NCBI RefSeq assembly: GCF_018687555.1
Contig: NZ_CP061296.1
Span: 1,221,983 to 1,285,982, forward strand
Length of the DNA stretch: 64,000 nt
DNA from: Polynucleobacter sp. MWH-P3-07-1
GTDB lineage: Bacteria > Pseudomonadota > Gammaproteobacteria > Burkholderiales > Burkholderiaceae
Direction of reading: 5' to 3'
This document shows positions 8,965 to 18,075 of the stretch, piece after piece. The translations under genes were made by a program, and so were the position numbers. The notes below the pieces were generated by a model. The model was not told where the DNA came from, searched no databases, and was given only the letters and a program-made list of their open reading frames with translations. How positions within the stretch are numbered: position 1 is the first letter of the stretch; every line of letters begins with the position of its first letter.

Positions 8965-9868
8965 CTAAGCGCCAAACCAAACCCACTGCTGAACGCATAG
9001 TTCTCTCGCTAGGCTCAATACCAATCTCATAAATCTGAGGCTCACCTGCTTCAGCCATCAGCAAAGCTTGATCGCTATCAGGCTCAGTTAAGGGCTCACC
9101 CAGACGAACTCCAAGCGCACCGCTACCAGCCGACAGAATCACGGCATTAATAGAGTCAGACCATTTATGCGTTAAATGTCGCCATGCATAGGCGGCGTCT
9201 TCAAAATTACCAACGATAGCAAAGCCCATTGCTGTGATGCGTGACGGAATCCAATCAATCACATAGAAGAAGTAGCGAGCGGCTTCACTGAGGTTGAAAT
9301 CACCCTTAGCAGTCCAACGAGTAATAGCGGTATCTGCTAAGCGATACATCACAATTCCGGCGGGGCCAAGCGGCATCAAGAACCAAAACAGCACCCCAAA
9401 GACGTGGCGATGTGCGCCCACAATGGCTCGTTCGAGGGCTAAAGAGATGACTTCAGTTTCATTCAGGTTGCTCACATCTAAATCTGGGCCATACCACTCT
9501 GCCAAAGCTGCACGAGCCGCAGGCAGATCATGAATTTCAATGGCTTCATGAACTTTGGTATAGGAGTGACTAAATTGGCGAAACCCAAAAAAGAGGTAGG
9601 CAATGATGACGTTCCAGATGAAACCCAGAATCTTGTACTTGAGCATGCAAGCGACATAGATCGCAAAAACAATCACTGTTGGGAGAATAAAAGCAATTGT
9701 GCAAGCAATCCGAGCACCCACAGGTGTCGCGCCCGTTTGGTTCTTGCCGCCGAACTCTTTGGCAATCCAATCTAACCAACGATCACTCATCCGCCGAATC
9801 CAATGATTAGCGTTGACTGGGCGATATTGCTCAGCAATCAGGGCGATGAGGATAGAGAAGAAAGTCAT
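8909..9868 (-). CDS. CobD/CbiB-like (AmpE-related) integral membrane protein
   Basis: The 319-residue polytopic membrane protein starts with MTFFSILIALIAEQYRPV, typical of betaproteobacterial CobD/CbiB-family proteins. The family includes adenosylcobinamide-phosphate synthase and the AmpE ampicillin-sensing protein. No other cobalamin gene is nearby, so a B12 role is not supported by context. At least four hydrophobic segments are visible, with one ending the protein (VWRLVIVWLALLLMLTIALWLG). It overlaps rsgA by 56 bases tail to tail, and its start overlaps the Nudix stop by four. Confidence 0.7.
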   Translation of the reverse strand: MTFFSILIALIAEQYRPVNANHWIRRMSDRWLDWIAKEFGGKNQTGATPVGARIACTIAFILPTVIVFAIYVACMLKYKILGFIWNVIIAYLFFGFRQFSHSYTKVHEAIEIHDLPAARAALAEWYGPDLDVSNLNETEVISLALERAIVGAHRHVFGVLFWFLMPLGPAGIVMYRLADTAITRWTAKGDFNLSEAARYFFYVIDWIPSRITAMGFAIVGNFEDAAYAWRHLTHKWSDSINAVILSAGSGALGVRLGEPLTEPDSDQALLMAEAGEPQIYEIGIEPSERTMRSAVGLVWRLVIVWLALLLMLTIALWLG

Positions 9869-10611
9869 ACTTTTAATAAATGATACAGGTTACGCAACAT
9901 ACCAGCAGTAGCTCCCCAGATAAACCGATTCCCATAGGGCATGGCATAAAACCGACGCATTCCTTGCTCACTTTGCCAGATGCGAACTTGATGATTGGCG
10001 GGATCCATCAGAAAACTCAGAGGCACCTCGAAGATGTCTGCTACTTCAAACTCGTCATGAACATATTCTGCCTGAGCCTGAACCAGCCCTACAACCGGGG
10101 TGACGCTGTATCCAGATACTGTTAGATACTCGGGTAAATGTCCAATGATTTCGACATTAGCAGGATTGAGGCCAATCTCTTCCTGACTCTCACGCAAGGC
10201 GGTCCTTTCAGGGGTGAGGTCCTCGGGATCCATGCGCCCCCCTGGAAAGCTAATTTGCCCAGCATGATCATGAAGATGCTGCGTTCTCTGAGTAAGCAAT
10301 ACCGATAATCCGCCCTCATGTAATAACAGAGGAATGAGCACCGCTGCCTGAGTGATTTTTCCAGCAGCTTGGCGCCTGGCAATAATGTCAGCCGCAATAA
10401 CGTGGCGGTTCTCATCTGTGATCTCAGGCTGCCATTGCGGAGGATGTTGAAGACGGTGCCGCAATTGATCTGGATCCAAGACTCGAGGAGATACCTTGGG
10501 GTCTTGACTGCACTGCATATGAATCGGAATTGCCTCTGCATCAAACCCCAGAGGGGCTGCAACATTCAGCTTCGAATGTTCCGCAGGGGTAGGAGAAGAT
10601 GCTTTAGACAT
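9865..10611 (-). CDS. CoA-pyrophosphatase-type Nudix hydrolase
   Basis: The 248-residue product has the Nudix core FPGGRMDPED...RESQEEIGL near residues 122-147. Directly before it is the UPF0035 CoA-diphosphatase signature LLTQRTQHLHDHAGQISF, which points to hydrolysis of CoA or acyl-CoA to phosphopantetheine plus 3',5'-ADP. It is somewhat longer than E. coli NudL (192 residues), with an N-terminal extension of about 60 residues. It overlaps the CobD-like gene by four bases, so the two form an operon. It has no Shine-Dalgarno but a TAAAAT six bases before the ATG. Confidence 0.85.
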   Translation of the reverse strand: MSKASSPTPAEHSKLNVAAPLGFDAEAIPIHMQCSQDPKVSPRVLDPDQLRHRLQHPPQWQPEITDENRHVIAADIIARRQAAGKITQAAVLIPLLLHEGGLSVLLTQRTQHLHDHAGQISFPGGRMDPEDLTPERTALRESQEEIGLNPANVEIIGHLPEYLTVSGYSVTPVVGLVQAQAEYVHDEFEVADIFEVPLSFLMDPANHQVRIWQSEQGMRRFYAMPYGNRFIWGATAGMLRNLYHLLKV

Positions 10612-10617
10612 TCGTTT

Positions 10618-10623
10618 ATTTTA
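10618..10623 (-). promoter_or_regulatory. -10-like hexamer placed for a leaderless Nudix transcript
   Basis: The minus strand reads TAAAAT, six bases (aaacga), then the Nudix ATG. It lies just past the rplS terminator, so this gene needs its own promoter and this is the only candidate seen. Confidence 0.4.
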
Positions 10624-10630
10624 GGGCAAT

Positions 10631-10657
10631 AAAAAGGCGACCGAAGTCGCCTTTTTG
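10631..10657 (-). terminator. Rho-independent terminator of the rpsP-rimM-trmD-rplS operon
   Basis: AAAAAGGCGAC, a four-base loop, then GTCGCCTTTTT form a perfect hairpin with U-runs in both directions, 20 bases after the rplS stop. The GC stem is six pairs. Confidence 0.9.
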
Positions 10658-10677
10658 TAACAAGCCAAGGGCTCGAA

Positions 10678-11073
10678 TTATTCCGCAGCTGGAGCAGCCA
10701 CTGCTTTAACGCGAGCTTGAAGCTTTTCTTTAATACGTGCAGACTTACCAGAGCGATCACGCAGGTAGTAGAGCTTAGCGCGACGAACATCGCCACGACG
10801 CTTCACTTCAATACTAGCGATCAATGGTGAGTAAGTTTGGAATGTACGCTCAACACCTTCACCAGAAGAGATCTTGCGCACAATGAAATTGGAGTTCAGA
10901 CCGCGATTGCGTTTCGCAATCACAACACCCTCAAAAGCCTGGGTACGTTTACGAGTACCTTCAACAACGTTAACGCTAACAACAATCGTATCGCCAGGAG
11001 CAAAACTTGGAAGAGTTTTGTTGGCAGTGAGGCGAGCAATTTCTTCTTGCTCAATTTTTTCAATTAAGTTCAT
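10678..11073 (-). CDS. rplS: Large ribosomal subunit protein bL19
   Basis: The 131-residue ribosomal protein sits at the 30S-50S interface. It begins [12 protein letters not shown] and contains the family core [32 protein letters not shown] and the [25 protein letters not shown] block. The ATG has an AAGGA site. It is the last gene of the standard rpsP-rimM-trmD-rplS operon and is followed by a strong hairpin terminator. A short alanine-rich tail ([10 protein letters not shown]) extends past the conserved core. Confidence 0.97.
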   Translation of the reverse strand: MNLIEKIEQEEIARLTANKTLPSFAPGDTIVVSVNVVEGTRKRTQAFEGVVIAKRNRGLNSNFIVRKISSGEGVERTFQTYSPLIASIEVKRRGDVRRAKLYYLRDRSGKSARIKEKLQARVKAVAAPAAE

Positions 11074-11149
11074 TTTAAATCCTTAAACATCTTGTCAGAG
11101 TTCAATCCCGAGACTTTCATCAACGGACCTGATAGAGGATGTAGTTAAA

Positions 11150-11902
11150 TCATTTCACCAAATCTTGAAGGAACCGCTCATCTTCTCGACTTAGTAACCC
11201 ATTGGTTCTGGCCAATTCAATCAGATCTGGCCTGATCCTGAACGTCAGCTCAAGAGACTTGTGCCGACGCCAATCCGCTATTTTAGCGTGATGTCCGCCT
11301 AAAAGCACGTCCGGCACTGATAAATTTTCATAGATCTCAGGTCGGGTGTAGTGCGGATAGTCCAAAAGACCGTTCATAAAGCTATCCTGGAGGGCCGAGT
11401 CCTCATCCCCCAAAACCCCTGGAATGAGCCTCATCAGGGCATCCATGATGGCCATAGCAGGGATTTCACCCCCGGAAAGGACAAAGTCTCCTAAGGAGAT
11501 CTGAAGATCGACATTGCGATCTACAAAACGTTGGTCAATTGCCTCATATCTGCCACAAATCAGGGTCAAATTGCCCTGAGTCAGCAGCTCAGAGGCCATT
11601 TTTTGAGAAAACCGCTCTCCCTGAGGTGCCAATAAACAAACCGGACCACTGGAGATACCTTGGGATTGATGCTCTGCCTTGATCGCATTTACGGTGTCCT
11701 CTAATGGTTTAACCATCATCACCATGCCAGGGCCACCGCCATAAGCACGATCGTCGACAGTTTTACGGGGGTCACTTGAATAGTCTCTGGGATTCCAGAG
11801 TTTGACTTGGGCTAAATTGTGTTCGCATGCACGGCCAGTAATACCCCATTGCGTTAATGCAGTGAACATTTCTGGAAAGATAGTCAGGACATCAAAGCGC
11901 AT
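11150..11902 (-). CDS. trmD: tRNA (guanine-37-N1)-methyltransferase
   Basis: The 250-residue SPOUT enzyme methylates N1 of G37 in tRNAs and prevents frameshifting. The start is taken as the ATG at 11902 (MRFDVLTIFPEMF), because this matches the conserved TrmD N terminus; an upstream in-frame start would run into rimM. Core motifs are the DDRAYGGGPGMVM segment and the trefoil-knot LSGGEIPAMAIMDALMRLIPG. It lies 11 bases after rimM in the ribosomal operon. Confidence 0.96.
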   Translation of the reverse strand: MRFDVLTIFPEMFTALTQWGITGRACEHNLAQVKLWNPRDYSSDPRKTVDDRAYGGGPGMVMMVKPLEDTVNAIKAEHQSQGISSGPVCLLAPQGERFSQKMASELLTQGNLTLICGRYEAIDQRFVDRNVDLQISLGDFVLSGGEIPAMAIMDALMRLIPGVLGDEDSALQDSFMNGLLDYPHYTRPEIYENLSVPDVLLGGHHAKIADWRRHKSLELTFRIRPDLIELARTNGLLSREDERFLQDLVK

Positions 11903-11913
11903 ATTGATCTGCT

Positions 11914-12474
11914 TTACCAATCCGCTTGCCAATCAAGCGTAATGCATTTTTTAGATAGGTCTACGTTTTGTACGACGTCTTTGACGAAAGGAATTAACTG
12001 CTTAGTCATGCCATCGGCAAGATTACCCAAAGCAATCACACCATGGGCACCATTCTCGGTCACATCTAAAACTTGACCCAAATGGATGCCTTCTAAATTA
12101 ATCACATCGCAACCCATTAAATCAACCCAGTAATAACTGTCCGCTTCTGCTTTTGGGAAAGTATCGCGCGCGACAAGAATGCGCGCACCTTTTAAGGCTA
12201 GGGCTTGATCACGATCCGTCACACCATCTAGAGCAATAACAACAGTACCGCTATGCATCTTAGCTTGCTTGAGCTCGTACAACTCTAATGTTGGCTTGGT
12301 CGCAGCTTGTGCGACAAGTACTCCACGCGGCAACAGAGATAGCCAAATAGCTTTGCTAGAAAGTAATGCTACGGGATCAGATGAATGTGGACGAACCTTG
12401 AGTTGGCCTCGCAGGCCTTGGGCATCTTGAATAGAACCCAGCTCAATTAAATCTTCTAGGGAAGGCGTGCTCAT
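11914..12474 (-). CDS. rimM: Ribosome maturation factor RimM
   Basis: The 186-residue factor assists assembly of the 30S head domain around uS19. The N-terminal RimM domain opens with LIELGSIQDAQGLRGQLKVRPHS, and a C-terminal PRC-barrel follows with SYYWVDLMGCDVINLEGIHLGQV and the closing LIPFVKDVVQNVDLSKKCITLDW. It is the second gene of the rpsP operon. The start lacks an obvious Shine-Dalgarno. An 80-base gap separates it from rpsP. Confidence 0.95.
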   Translation of the reverse strand: MSTPSLEDLIELGSIQDAQGLRGQLKVRPHSSDPVALLSSKAIWLSLLPRGVLVAQAATKPTLELYELKQAKMHSGTVVIALDGVTDRDQALALKGARILVARDTFPKAEADSYYWVDLMGCDVINLEGIHLGQVLDVTENGAHGVIALGNLADGMTKQLIPFVKDVVQNVDLSKKCITLDWQADW

Positions 12475-12554
12475 TTACAAGTTACCCCATCACCCCTAAA
12501 TAGTCCTGCTACTAAGAGCCCGATCATGATGACCAAGCCCTTAGCAAAACAGTT

Positions 12555-12800
12555 TTAGACTGCAGGATGATCTTTGATCAAACGCTTAACGGTTGGAGAA
12601 ATCTGCGCTCCAACGCCAGTCCAATAGCTCAAACGATCTTGAGCAACGCGCATGGCTTGCTCAGTCTCTGCTGCTTTTGGATTGAAATAGCCAATGCGCT
12701 CGATAAAGTTCGAGTCACGGCGGTTGCGCTTATCAGTAGCAACGATGCTGTAAAAAGGGCGCTTCTTAGAACCGCCGCGTGCCAGTCGAATGACGACCAT
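12555..12800 (-). CDS. rpsP: Small ribosomal subunit protein bS16
   Basis: The 81-residue protein begins [29 protein letters not shown], the canonical bS16 N terminus, and ends in [12 protein letters not shown]. It has an AAGGA site at the ATG and is the first gene of the rpsP-rimM-trmD-rplS operon. The leader is about 120-130 bases if the promoter noted at 12929-12957 is right. Confidence 0.97.
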   Translation of the reverse strand: MVVIRLARGGSKKRPFYSIVATDKRNRRDSNFIERIGYFNPKAAETEQAMRVAQDRLSYWTGVGAQISPTVKRLIKDHPAV

Positions 12801-12928
12801 ATTTATTCCTTAAAATCTAAAATGAAAACGGGTTGAATACAAGCCAAAGTAATTTCTTTCGAAACCTCAGACTCCAACAATGAAGGCAAATGCTGAAAAC
12901 AGATGCAATGCAAAGCGGAAAACCTCAT

Positions 12929-12957
12929 ATTCTAGACGAAAAGCCCTATTTGTTCCA
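12929..12957 (-). promoter_or_regulatory. Possible promoter of the rpsP operon
   Basis: On the minus strand TGGAAC and TAGAAT are separated by 17 bases. The -10 matches consensus at five of six positions and the -35 is weak. The 236-base intergenic region also has to serve the divergent META lipoprotein gene; nothing else was recognised in it. Confidence 0.35.
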
Positions 12958-13036
12958 CCTATTTAAGCACTTTAGTCATTAGAATAGACACGCCCTCACA
13001 ATAAAAAATACATTAAAAACAATAACTTAACTATTT

Positions 13037-13582
13037 ATGACCACCCAAAAGTGCCCCTTAAACACCTGCCAAGCGCTTAGCAGATGGCTCCGAAGTGTTG
13101 TTTATGGCATCGGATTAGGTTTGTTAACAGCCTGTTCTGGAGTCATTCCACCCTGTGGCGCAAAAATCAGTCCGCCGAGTAGCGAGTTACGCAATACCAA
13201 ATGGGAATTGATTCGCTGGAATCTGACTCCTAACGCAAATGGTGAAGTACGCGGTCGACAAATTCCGATGGGTGAAAACAGTAACCCGGTTCAGCTGGCT
13301 TTTGATGCGAGCGGTGAACGCGTCAGTGGTTTTACAGGATGCAATCGTTTTACCGCCACGCTCAGTGAAGATTCACGAGGTTTTACCTTTGAGAAAATCA
13401 CGACCACCAAAATGGCATGCAATCCTCAGCGCACTGAATTAGAAAACGATTTTCTGTACGAGCTCAATGACTATCGCAATATTGTGAGGGATGGTGATCG
13501 CCTGCTCTTCATTGGCCGCGATCGTGAAGTACTCACTTTTGCACAACGCGACATTCCCCAAAGTAAATCGACATTCAAATGA
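13037..13582 (+). CDS. META-domain lipoprotein
   Basis: The 181-residue product has a signal sequence with a lipobox-like GLLTACS near residue 33, so it is probably a lipoprotein. The mature part carries a META (HslJ-like) domain, recognised by TKWELIRWNL, the SGFTGCNRFTA block and the CNPQRTELENDFLYEL stretch. Such domains occur in outer-membrane heat-inducible proteins of unclear function. Its stop overlaps the next gene by four bases (ATGA), indicating coupling. Confidence 0.7.
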   Translation: MTTQKCPLNTCQALSRWLRSVVYGIGLGLLTACSGVIPPCGAKISPPSSELRNTKWELIRWNLTPNANGEVRGRQIPMGENSNPVQLAFDASGERVSGFTGCNRFTATLSEDSRGFTFEKITTTKMACNPQRTELENDFLYELNDYRNIVRDGDRLLFIGRDREVLTFAQRDIPQSKSTFK

Positions 13583-14025
13583 AAAAATATAAATTCTTAT
13601 TTTGTGCATTAGGCTTATTACTGCCCGGCACAGGTCTCAATGGTTTTTATCTCAAAGGACCAAAATTCTTTTGGTCCTGGATACAGTTGCTTGCTCTGAT
13701 CGGCGGCATAGCGGGTTGGTTCCTATTAAAAGAGTATCGTTTTCAATCTGCGCCGGGCTGGGTCTTAATTACGCTAGGGTTTATTGCAATGGAGGCCAGT
13801 TGGCTTACCACCATTACCTTTGGCTTACGTCCAGATGAAAAATGGGATGCGCAATTTAATCCAAAGATGGATATAAGCCAAGCAACTCAATCACGTTGGC
13901 CGACGATATTGACCGTGATCTTCTCGCTGATTCTTGGTGCAGGCGTGATGATGACCTTCTTAGCGATTTCATTTGAGCAATACTTCGTGTCCCAAATTAC
14001 CGAGGCGAGAAAAATCTCTCAGTAA
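13579..14025 (+). CDS. Small polytopic membrane protein of unknown function
   Basis: The 148-residue protein has about four hydrophobic segments (roughly residues 5-20, 31-49, 60-82 and 107-132). It begins with LLLPGTGLNGFYLKGPKFFW, a small motif of glycines and aromatics. It is translationally coupled to the META lipoprotein. No enzymatic motif is seen and I do not recognise the family. It converges on etfA with 12 bases between stops. Confidence 0.7.
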   Translation: MKKYKFLFCALGLLLPGTGLNGFYLKGPKFFWSWIQLLALIGGIAGWFLLKEYRFQSAPGWVLITLGFIAMEASWLTTITFGLRPDEKWDAQFNPKMDISQATQSRWPTILTVIFSLILGAGVMMTFLAISFEQYFVSQITEARKISQ

Positions 14026-14037
14026 GACATGGGGGGA

Positions 14038-14973
14038 CTAGGTGATTGCTTTGGTAAGCTCAGGGACGGCAGTAAAGAGATCGGCTACTAGGCCATAGTC
14101 AGCAACGCTAAATATCGGCGCATCAGGATCCTTGTTGATTGCCACAATGACTTTCGAGCCCTTCATCCCTGCCAAGTGCTGAATCGCCCCTGAAATTCCG
14201 ATTGCGATATACAAATCTGGTGCAACGATCTTGCCAGTTTGGCCAACTTGATAATCATTCGGTACATAACCCGCATCTACTGCAGCGCGTGATGCACCTA
14301 ATGCCGCCCCCAGTTTATCGGCCAAAGGAAGCACCAGTTCTTGATAGGCTTCACCAGATCCTAAGCCGCGCCCACCCGACACAATGATCTTTGCACCGGC
14401 CAACTCTGGGCGCTCAGACTGATTCAGATCACGGCTAATAAAATCTGATTTCCCAGGACTACTTACAGGAGCTAACTTTGTAATCTCAGCTGACCCGCCA
14501 CTGACTCGGACAGGATCAAAGCTAGTGGTACGAACCGTGATAACTTTGATGGGGTCGATCGATTGAACTGTTGCAATTGCATTACCGGCGTAGATTGGTC
14601 GTTCAAACGTATCGCTACTAACTATCTTGGTGATGTCTGATATCTGAGCCACGTCTAACTTAGCCGCAACACGCGGCATGACATTTTTACCACTAGCAGT
14701 TGCTGGAGCAAGAATATGGCTATATTGATTTGCAATCGCAAGTATCTGCGCAGCCAATGGTTCCGCCAATTGGTCGCCTAAATCAGACGCATCAATGTGA
14801 ATCACTTTGCGCACTCCAATAATTTTGGATGCCTCAATTGCCACTGCATCTGCGGCATTTCCGGCAACCAACACATCCACATCACCGCCACACTGCACCG
14901 CAGCGGTAATGGTATGTAAAGTCGCCGCGTTTAAAAATAGATTGTTGTGTTCAGCAATAACAAGCGCGCTCAT
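14038..14973 (-). CDS. etfA: Electron transfer flavoprotein alpha subunit
   Basis: The 311-residue FAD-binding subunit collects electrons from acyl-CoA and other dehydrogenases and passes them to ETF-ubiquinone oxidoreductase. The C-terminal FAD domain is intact: [38 protein letters not shown] and [16 protein letters not shown]. It starts immediately after etfB. No dehydrogenase gene adjoins, so the partner cannot be inferred from context. Confidence 0.96.
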   Translation of the reverse strand: MSALVIAEHNNLFLNAATLHTITAAVQCGGDVDVLVAGNAADAVAIEASKIIGVRKVIHIDASDLGDQLAEPLAAQILAIANQYSHILAPATASGKNVMPRVAAKLDVAQISDITKIVSSDTFERPIYAGNAIATVQSIDPIKVITVRTTSFDPVRVSGGSAEITKLAPVSSPGKSDFISRDLNQSERPELAGAKIIVSGGRGLGSGEAYQELVLPLADKLGAALGASRAAVDAGYVPNDYQVGQTGKIVAPDLYIAIGISGAIQHLAGMKGSKVIVAINKDPDAPIFSVADYGLVADLFTAVPELTKAIT

Positions 14974-15723
14974 TTAAATCACCTTCGCTTCATTCTTGAG
15001 CTTCTCAACTAGCTCTGCTACGTTGGCCACCATGATCCCAGCCGCACGCTTGGGGGGCTCATCCACGCGAAGCGTTTTAAGGCGAGGGGCAATATCCACC
15101 CCCAATTCTTCTGGCTTCAGAATCTCAAGGGGCTTCTTCTTGGCCTTCATGATGTTGGGCAAGGTGACGTAACGAGGCTCATTCAAGCGTAAGTCAGTAG
15201 TAATCACAGCAGGCAAGGTGAGAGCAATGGTTTCAAGACCGCCATCCACTTCACGGGTCACATTGACTTTGCCATTCTCTACCAGCACTTTTGATGCAAA
15301 GGTGCCTTGTGGAATATCCATGAGACTTGCCAACATTTGGCCAGTCTGATTGCTATCATCATCAATCGCTTGTTTACCCAATAAAATTAATTGGGCTTGC
15401 TCTTTATCGCAAATCGCTTTAAGTAATTTGGCAACCGCTAAAGGCTGTAGTTCAATATCGGTCTCAACTAGGATGGCTTTATCAGCGCCAATCGCCAAAG
15501 CAGTACGTAAGGTTTCTTGACATGGGGTTGGTCCCGCAGAAACGACTACGATCTCGCTCGCCACACCTGCCTCTTTTAATCGTACCGCTTCTTCAATTGC
15601 AATCTCGTCAAAAGGATTCATACTCATTTTGACGTTGGCAATATCAATTCCAGAGTGATCGGATTTGACGCGAACTTTGACGTTGTAATCTACAACCCGC
15701 TTTACTGCTACCAAGATCTTCAT
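14974..15723 (-). CDS. etfB: Electron transfer flavoprotein beta subunit
   Basis: The 249-residue partner of EtfA begins [20 protein letters not shown], the standard EtfB N terminus. It contains the AMP-binding [14 protein letters not shown] region and the signature [31 protein letters not shown]. Length is normal. The 85-base upstream region contains an AT-rich inverted repeat (AAATAAG/CTTATTT) but no clear promoter. Confidence 0.96.
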   Translation of the reverse strand: MKILVAVKRVVDYNVKVRVKSDHSGIDIANVKMSMNPFDEIAIEEAVRLKEAGVASEIVVVSAGPTPCQETLRTALAIGADKAILVETDIELQPLAVAKLLKAICDKEQAQLILLGKQAIDDDSNQTGQMLASLMDIPQGTFASKVLVENGKVNVTREVDGGLETIALTLPAVITTDLRLNEPRYVTLPNIMKAKKKPLEILKPEELGVDIAPRLKTLRVDEPPKRAAGIMVANVAELVEKLKNEAKVI

Positions 15724-15808
15724 GCTGCTTTCACAATCTATCTAAAACGATGTAAATAAGAATAAGACCCTTATTTTATCTTTATCCCTACAAAGCTCTG
15801 GAGATTGA

Positions 15809-16729
15809 CTAAAGATCGGCTAACGCCTTCACATGAGCTACAACACTACGCCCCAAGGCAGAAAGGTTGTATCCCCCTTCTAGGCAACTAACAATGCGGC
15901 CACCGGCGTATTGATCAGCAATTTCTTTAAGCTTTTTCGTCATCCAGACATAGTCATCCTCTACTAGGCCCATCTGCCCCAAATCATCTTCGCGATGCGC
16001 ATCAAAACCTGCAGAAATAATGATGAGCTCAGGCTCAAAAGCGCGTAGACGAGGTAACCACTCCTGTTCTACGATCGAGCGCACCACATCCCCACGGGTA
16101 GTCGCTGGCAGAGGAATATTGACCATATTCTTCGCGTGATCTAGGCCGCTATATGGATAAAAAGGATGTTGGAAAAAACTACACATCAACACATGAGGGT
16201 CGTTGATAAAAGCCGCTTCCGTTCCATTACCATGGTGGACATCAAAATCAATTAATGCGACACGTTCGATGCCATACTGCTCAATGGCATAACGGGCAGC
16301 AATCGCGACATTATCAAATACACAAAAACCCATTGAACGAGTGGGCTCTGCATGGTGCCCGGGTGGACGTACGGCACAAAAGACATTCTCCACTTCACCC
16401 TTCATAACAGCATCAACGCCTGCAATAGCGGCACCAGCTGCACGCAAAGATGTCTGCCAAGTATGGGGGTTCATGATCGTGTCGCCATCCAACATAAAAT
16501 AACCACTCGCAGGGGCGCTCTCCTTTACAAAAGCAACATGATCAGGGCTATGCACTAACTCCAATTGATCTTCAGAAGCCAAAGGCGCTTCAAGATGGGT
16601 CAAGAATTGATCAACTCCGCTTCGAATCAACTGATCATTAATTGCCTGAATGCGTTCCGGGCACTCGGGATGATGACTTCCCATTTCATGTTTCAGAAAA
16701 TCGGGATGCGTAATATATCCTGTAGTCAT
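15809..16729 (-). CDS. Histone deacetylase-like amidohydrolase
   Basis: This 306-residue zinc hydrolase belongs to the arginase/deacetylase fold, in which bacterial members deacetylate acetylpolyamines or other small amides. Catalytic and zinc-binding segments are present: RPPGHHAEP, LIDFDVHHGNGTE and SAGFDAHREDDLGQMGL. The active-site Tyr is expected in the C-terminal CLEGGYNL. The start has an AAGGA nine bases upstream. It is divergent from mltB. The substrate is unknown. Confidence 0.85.
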   Translation of the reverse strand: MTTGYITHPDFLKHEMGSHHPECPERIQAINDQLIRSGVDQFLTHLEAPLASEDQLELVHSPDHVAFVKESAPASGYFMLDGDTIMNPHTWQTSLRAAGAAIAGVDAVMKGEVENVFCAVRPPGHHAEPTRSMGFCVFDNVAIAARYAIEQYGIERVALIDFDVHHGNGTEAAFINDPHVLMCSFFQHPFYPYSGLDHAKNMVNIPLPATTRGDVVRSIVEQEWLPRLRAFEPELIIISAGFDAHREDDLGQMGLVEDDYVWMTKKLKEIADQYAGGRIVSCLEGGYNLSALGRSVVAHVKALADL

Positions 16730-16812
16730 TAAGAGTAATCCTTCATAGCCAAATAATCTTTTTTGTAATCTAATGCATTGTGCTCACAAATCGAGAAACT
16801 CTCCACCTCAGA

Positions 16813-18075
16813 ATGAAGTTATTCCCAAACTGTTTTCTTAAGCCATTCCTGCTTACTTTAACTTTTTTATTGGCAGCTTGCTCTACGCCATCCCCTCGGG
16901 TGAACGATTCAGCAGATGCCGCGAGTCCAGACATGATTTCCCAAGCGGTTCTGGCCCAAAATCTCCAGCTTTTGATTGGACAAGTGAGCGAATCTCAAGC
17001 TATCCCCCCAGCCTTCGTAGAATCGGGTTTTTCTGACACCAAGACTATTCCCTCTATCCGTAAATTGGTATTACCGCCATCCGGGACTTTTAAGAAAAAT
17101 TGGGCGGTCTATCGACAACGCTTTTTGGAGCCTATTAGGCTCAAGGCTGGAAAAACCTTCTGGGAGCAGAATCAAGCCTACTTAAGCCAGATTGAACAGG
17201 ATTCTGGAGTACCAGCAGAGGTCATCGTGGCCATTATTGGTATTGAAACCATCTATGGTCGCCAAACTGGAAACTTCAGGGTCAAGGACGTTTTATCGAC
17301 CCTTGCGTTTAATTATCCCGACACGCCCAATAAAGCGGTCCGAGAGCAGTTATTTAAGGATGAGATCAAATCCCTAATTTTGCTTTGCTGGACTCAAGCC
17401 GGTGGAAAGTTGCCTGCCAATAACGCCTCTCAAAATGTCAATCCAGAGCTTTTTAAGCAGTGTGTTAATCAAAATAGCTCATATGCAGGCGCAATAGGTT
17501 TGCCTCAATTTATGCCCAGCAGTATTCGCGCTTATGCAGTGGATGGCGATGGCGATGGGCAAATTGATCTGAGACAAAGTTCACGAGACGCTATTGCAAG
17601 TGTTGCCAATTTTTTGAAACAGCAAGGCTGGCAACCCGGCATGCCCATCTACTTTGCAATTCCACAGAGTACTTTTGCACAAGCAAGTGCTTTAGCTGAT
17701 GGGGAGCCTCAACTGAAATATTCGGTTCAAGAGTTAATCGAGAAAGGGATTTTGACGCCACAACAGGGCGACCTCCAAGCCGGCGGCGTCTCACCTCAAA
17801 GCAAGGCATTGATCGTTGACTTACCTTATGCAGATCAAGATGGGACAGATAAGGTTCGATATGTGGTTGGTCTCAATAACTTTTTAACCATCGTGCAATA
17901 CAACCGCAGTTATTTTTATGCTCAGAGTGTCGCTGAATTTGCAGAAGCCCTAGGCTATAAGAACCAGAGTGTGATAACCGCTAACTTACCTGCTCTGCCG
18001 TCCGCCAAGCAAAGTACAAACTCTAAAAAGAAGAAAGCACTTCACAAAAAAGCGACTAAAGCTTCAGTTAATTAA
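16813..18075 (+). CDS. mltB: Lytic murein transglycosylase B (lipoprotein)
   Basis: The 420-residue enzyme cleaves the glycan strand of peptidoglycan, forming 1,6-anhydro ends. A signal peptide ends at the lipobox FLLAACS, so it is membrane-anchored. The catalytic Glu lies in IGIETIYGRQTG, and the family block GLPQFMPSSIRAYAVDGDGDGQIDL is intact. The tail is lysine-rich. I chose the ATG at 16813, which gives a normal signal peptide. A GTG at 16780 is in frame and has TCTAAT five bases before it, so a leaderless GTG start is a real alternative. It overlaps cysM by four bases tail to tail. Confidence 0.9.
   Translation: MKLFPNCFLKPFLLTLTFLLAACSTPSPRVNDSADAASPDMISQAVLAQNLQLLIGQVSESQAIPPAFVESGFSDTKTIPSIRKLVLPPSGTFKKNWAVYRQRFLEPIRLKAGKTFWEQNQAYLSQIEQDSGVPAEVIVAIIGIETIYGRQTGNFRVKDVLSTLAFNYPDTPNKAVREQLFKDEIKSLILLCWTQAGGKLPANNASQNVNPELFKQCVNQNSSYAGAIGLPQFMPSSIRAYAVDGDGDGQIDLRQSSRDAIASVANFLKQQGWQPGMPIYFAIPQSTFAQASALADGEPQLKYSVQELIEKGILTPQQGDLQAGGVSPQSKALIVDLPYADQDGTDKVRYVVGLNNFLTIVQYNRSYFYAQSVAEFAEALGYKNQSVITANLPALPSAKQSTNSKKKKALHKKATKASVN

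Noticed and set aside
12481..12554. Regulatory RNA between rpsP and rimM
   Set aside because: Only one imperfect inverted repeat (CTAAGGGC/GCTCTTAG) was found, too weak to claim.
13037..14025. Defence or toxin-antitoxin pair
   Set aside because: The first gene is a META lipoprotein and the second a plain membrane protein; no toxin or nuclease motif is seen.
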